Of a DNA stretch of 64,000 nucleotides, positions 62,144 to 64,000 are shown piece by piece; position 1 is the stretch's first letter; every line of letters starts with the position of its first letter. A program made the translations under genes and the position numbers. A model generated the notes under the pieces. It had not been told where the DNA came from. It made no database searches and saw only the letters and a list, made by a program, of their open reading frames with translations. Source of the DNA: Wenjunlia vitaminophila DSM 41686 (lineage in GTDB: Bacteria > Actinomycetota > Actinomycetes > Streptomycetales > Streptomycetaceae); contig NZ_KB904680.1 of the NCBI RefSeq assembly GCF_000380165.1, forward strand, positions 124,001-188,000, read 5' to 3'.

Positions 62144-64000
62144 TCAGGTGCGCCACAGCGCCCGCCAGCGCCGCCACCAGGGCCACCACGGTCGGGACGG
62201 CGCGGCGGGCAGCACCGCGTGCGCCGCCCCCGTCGCCACCACCACCGCGTCGGGGCGGGGCAGCGGCGTGACCGTGACCCGCCACTCGCCATCGGACACC
62301 GGTATCTCCACCCGTCGCTCCGTGCGGTAGCGGCTGCGCGGCACCCGCATGCGCTCCGGTCCGCCGCCCACCGGTTCCCATTCGACGAGCACCAGCACGG
62401 CCGGGTCCGGCCAGTCGAACGTGACCAGGGCGCGGTCCCGGACGGCCGGGTGGGTCCGTCCCGGGCGGTGCACGGTGAGGTTCCGCACCGTGCCGGGGTG
62501 CTCGATGACGACGCTCGGCCCGGACACCGCGCGGTCGCCCAGCACGCTCACCGCGGTCGCCCGCACCCGGGTGCCCGGTGGGGGCGCCAGCTCCGCCGAG
62601 GCCCCGCCGGTCCGGGGCAGCCGCCCGACCAGCTCCGAGACGTCCTCGCCCGGCCGCACCGGCCAACTCGTCCAGGGCACCACCCGTCCCTGGCCGCGGG
62701 CCGGCGGTCGGCACTCGACCCGCACCGGCCCCGCCGCGTCGCCGTGCCGCACGGTCAGCCCCTCGACCGGCGACGGCCACAGGTGCGCCGCCGCGGTGAC
62801 CCGCCGGCCGGCCGACCACACCAGCTCGCCGTCCGGCCCCGGGTACCCACAGGAGACCTCGTAGTGGTACGTCCCGGGTGGCAGGGGCCGGTCGGTGAGC
62901 CCGTCGCGGTGGCAGGGCACCGGTTCGCCGGGGTGCTCGGGGTCGCCGTTCCGGCGCACCGCCCTGATGTCGGCGGCCGAGGGGTCGGCCCGCCAGCGCA
63001 GGCGCACCCCTTCGGGCACGGACTCCGCGCGGGCGTCGGCGACCTCCGGGGTCAGCACGACGGGGGCGGTGACGCGGGGCGTCCCCGCGATCCGGCCCCG
63101 GCGCACCGGGAGCACGGCGTACCGCAGCGGCTGCCCCACCGGAACGTCGCTGTCGAGGACGGCGGTCGCGGTGTCGCCCAGCGGCACCTCGACCGCCTCG
63201 TCGGTTGCCTCCCCGGGGATGCGCACCACCTGGTACCCCACACGGGGCCGCCGCTGCGGGGCGGCTTCCCGGTCGGCCCAGGTCAGGCGCACCGCCCGCC
63301 CGTCGTCCTCGACGACCACCGCGGGTGCCGGGGTGCGGTGCGGCCCGTCGGCGACCCGGACGGCGGCGCGGAGCAGGCCGGCGCGGGCCCGCGGGTCGTC
63401 GGGCGCCTGCCGGGCGGCCCTGAGCCAGGTCGCGGCCGCGGCGCGCGGGTCGGCGTCGCGTTCCCGCCGCAGGGCGTCGCCCATCAGGCGGTCCGCCTCG
63501 GCACCGCTGGCACGCAGGTCGGCGAGGAGGCCGGCGAGCCGGTGGTCCGCGGGCGCGGCGGGCAGGTCAACGGCGACCCGCAGGGCCTCGCGCAGCCGGG
63601 GGCCCGGCCAGATCTCGTTGATCGTCTCTGCGGCCGTGCGGGCGGGGCCGGCGGCGGGGAAGTCCGCGGCCACGGCCGCCGCCAGGGGGCCGGCCTCCGT
63701 GCTGTGCACGCCCAGCGCCGTGGCCGACGTCCCGGTGGGGCCGCCGGGGCCGTCCAGCAGGCGGCAGCCGAGCTGCCACAGCACCAGGCGGCGCAGCCCC
63801 ATCGGATCGTCGCGCAGCAGCGTCTCCAGGGTGTCCGCGAGGTCGGCGGCGGTCTCGCCGCGCGGGTCGGCCGAGGCGCCCCAGCGGTCACGGACCCGTT
63901 GGACGTACTCCAGGTCCACCCGCCGCCAGAGGGTTCCCCGGCCGGGGAACCACAGACCGTCCAGGACGCGGAAGCCCTCGTCCGCCTGGCCGGGGGACGG
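62144..64000 (-). CDS. Fibronectin-III-like repeat protein associated with the GAP1/TerY-P cluster (5' partial)
   Basis: The frame is open to the right edge; the 27 codons before GTG 63919 (GFRVLDGLWFPGRGTLWRRV) look like real protein, so the start lies outside the window. The visible 619 residues comprise a helical N-terminal part to about 225 (LEYVQRVRDRW, MGLRRLVLWQLGCRLL, RDADPRAAAATWLRAARQAP) and then three to four Fn3-like beta-sandwich units (AVRLTWADREA, GVRLRWRADPSA, VRNLTVHRPG, ALVTFDWPDPAVLVLVEWEP). The C-terminus is Trp/Arg-rich (SRPWWPWWRRWRALWRT). It is convergent with the kinase gene, with 21 bases between stops. I do not recognise a named family. The adapter-like repeats and position suggest a partner or target of the kinase. 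Confidence 0.65.
   Translation of the reverse strand, partial: PSPGQADEGFRVLDGLWFPGRGTLWRRVDLEYVQRVRDRWGASADPRGETAADLADTLETLLRDDPMGLRRLVLWQLGCRLLDGPGGPTGTSATALGVHSTEAGPLAAAVAADFPAAGPARTAAETINEIWPGPRLREALRVAVDLPAAPADHRLAGLLADLRASGAEADRLMGDALRRERDADPRAAAATWLRAARQAPDDPRARAGLLRAAVRVADGPHRTPAPAVVVEDDGRAVRLTWADREAAPQRRPRVGYQVVRIPGEATDEAVEVPLGDTATAVLDSDVPVGQPLRYAVLPVRRGRIAGTPRVTAPVVLTPEVADARAESVPEGVRLRWRADPSAADIRAVRRNGDPEHPGEPVPCHRDGLTDRPLPPGTYHYEVSCGYPGPDGELVWSAGRRVTAAAHLWPSPVEGLTVRHGDAAGPVRVECRPPARGQGRVVPWTSWPVRPGEDVSELVGRLPRTGGASAELAPPPGTRVRATAVSVLGDRAVSGPSVVIEHPGTVRNLTVHRPGRTHPAVRDRALVTFDWPDPAVLVLVEWEPVGGGPERMRVPRSRYRTERRVEIPVSDGEWRVTVTPLPRPDAVVVATGAAHAVLPAAPSRPWWPWWRRWRALWRT

Overview
This is a high-GC actinomycete chromosome segment, most likely from a Streptomyces-like organism. 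The evidence is GTG starts with 4-nt GTGA overlaps, twin-arginine and Sec exported hydrolases, XRE proteins with a single membrane helix, a monomeric isocitrate dehydrogenase, a LAL-type LuxR regulator, and the very high third-position GC that gives long antisense shadow frames. No rRNA, tRNA, CRISPR array or intact insertion sequence was seen.

Layout, left to right. (1) 1-6795: two genes of a pPIWI-RE three-gene island, a DinG-like Fe-S helicase cut by the left edge and the pPIWI-RE protein. (2) 7037-14466: small regulators and exported proteins (TetR plus a PH-like membrane protein, a secreted 148-residue protein, an XRE-membrane pair) between decayed genes: an arsR/cadI pair, a truncated conserved protein, and lysG/lysE stubs. 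(3) 14631-19500: an exported GH76 mannanase and a Tat-exported six-hairpin glycosidase with a LacI-type operator pair. A methyltransferase and fused remnants of a lacI and a sugar-binding-protein gene follow. (4) 21522-29792: housekeeping genes (isocitrate dehydrogenase, photolyase, an enolase-superfamily enzyme, a DUF6454 protein, a lipoprotein, a Nudix hydrolase). (5) 29845-42825: a compact minus-strand group 3b-like [NiFe] hydrogenase operon with maturation genes hypE, D, C, F and an endopeptidase, headed by a GNAT/acyl-CoA synthetase fusion. hypA and hypB are absent from the window. (6) 43103-54033: a minus-strand operon encoding a LAL regulator, a proline-rich peptide and four exported proteins, of which one is an active-looking subtilisin, one a sedolisin that has lost its catalytic residues, and one a subtilase-like protein with no protease domain. 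(7) 54255-56603: a GlxA/AraC regulator divergent from a saccharopine-dehydrogenase-like reductase. (8) 56613-64000: a GAP1 protein followed by a TerY-P triad (vWA, PP2C phosphatase, protein kinase), with the last two in one uninterrupted frame, and an Fn3-rich protein that runs off the right edge.

Two nucleotide-dependent conflict systems (pPIWI-RE and GAP1/TerY-P) therefore sit at the two ends of the window. The middle carries a probable H2-scavenging redox module and an unusual operon of secreted protease derivatives. All functional statements come from reading motifs and gene order; no database search was run.
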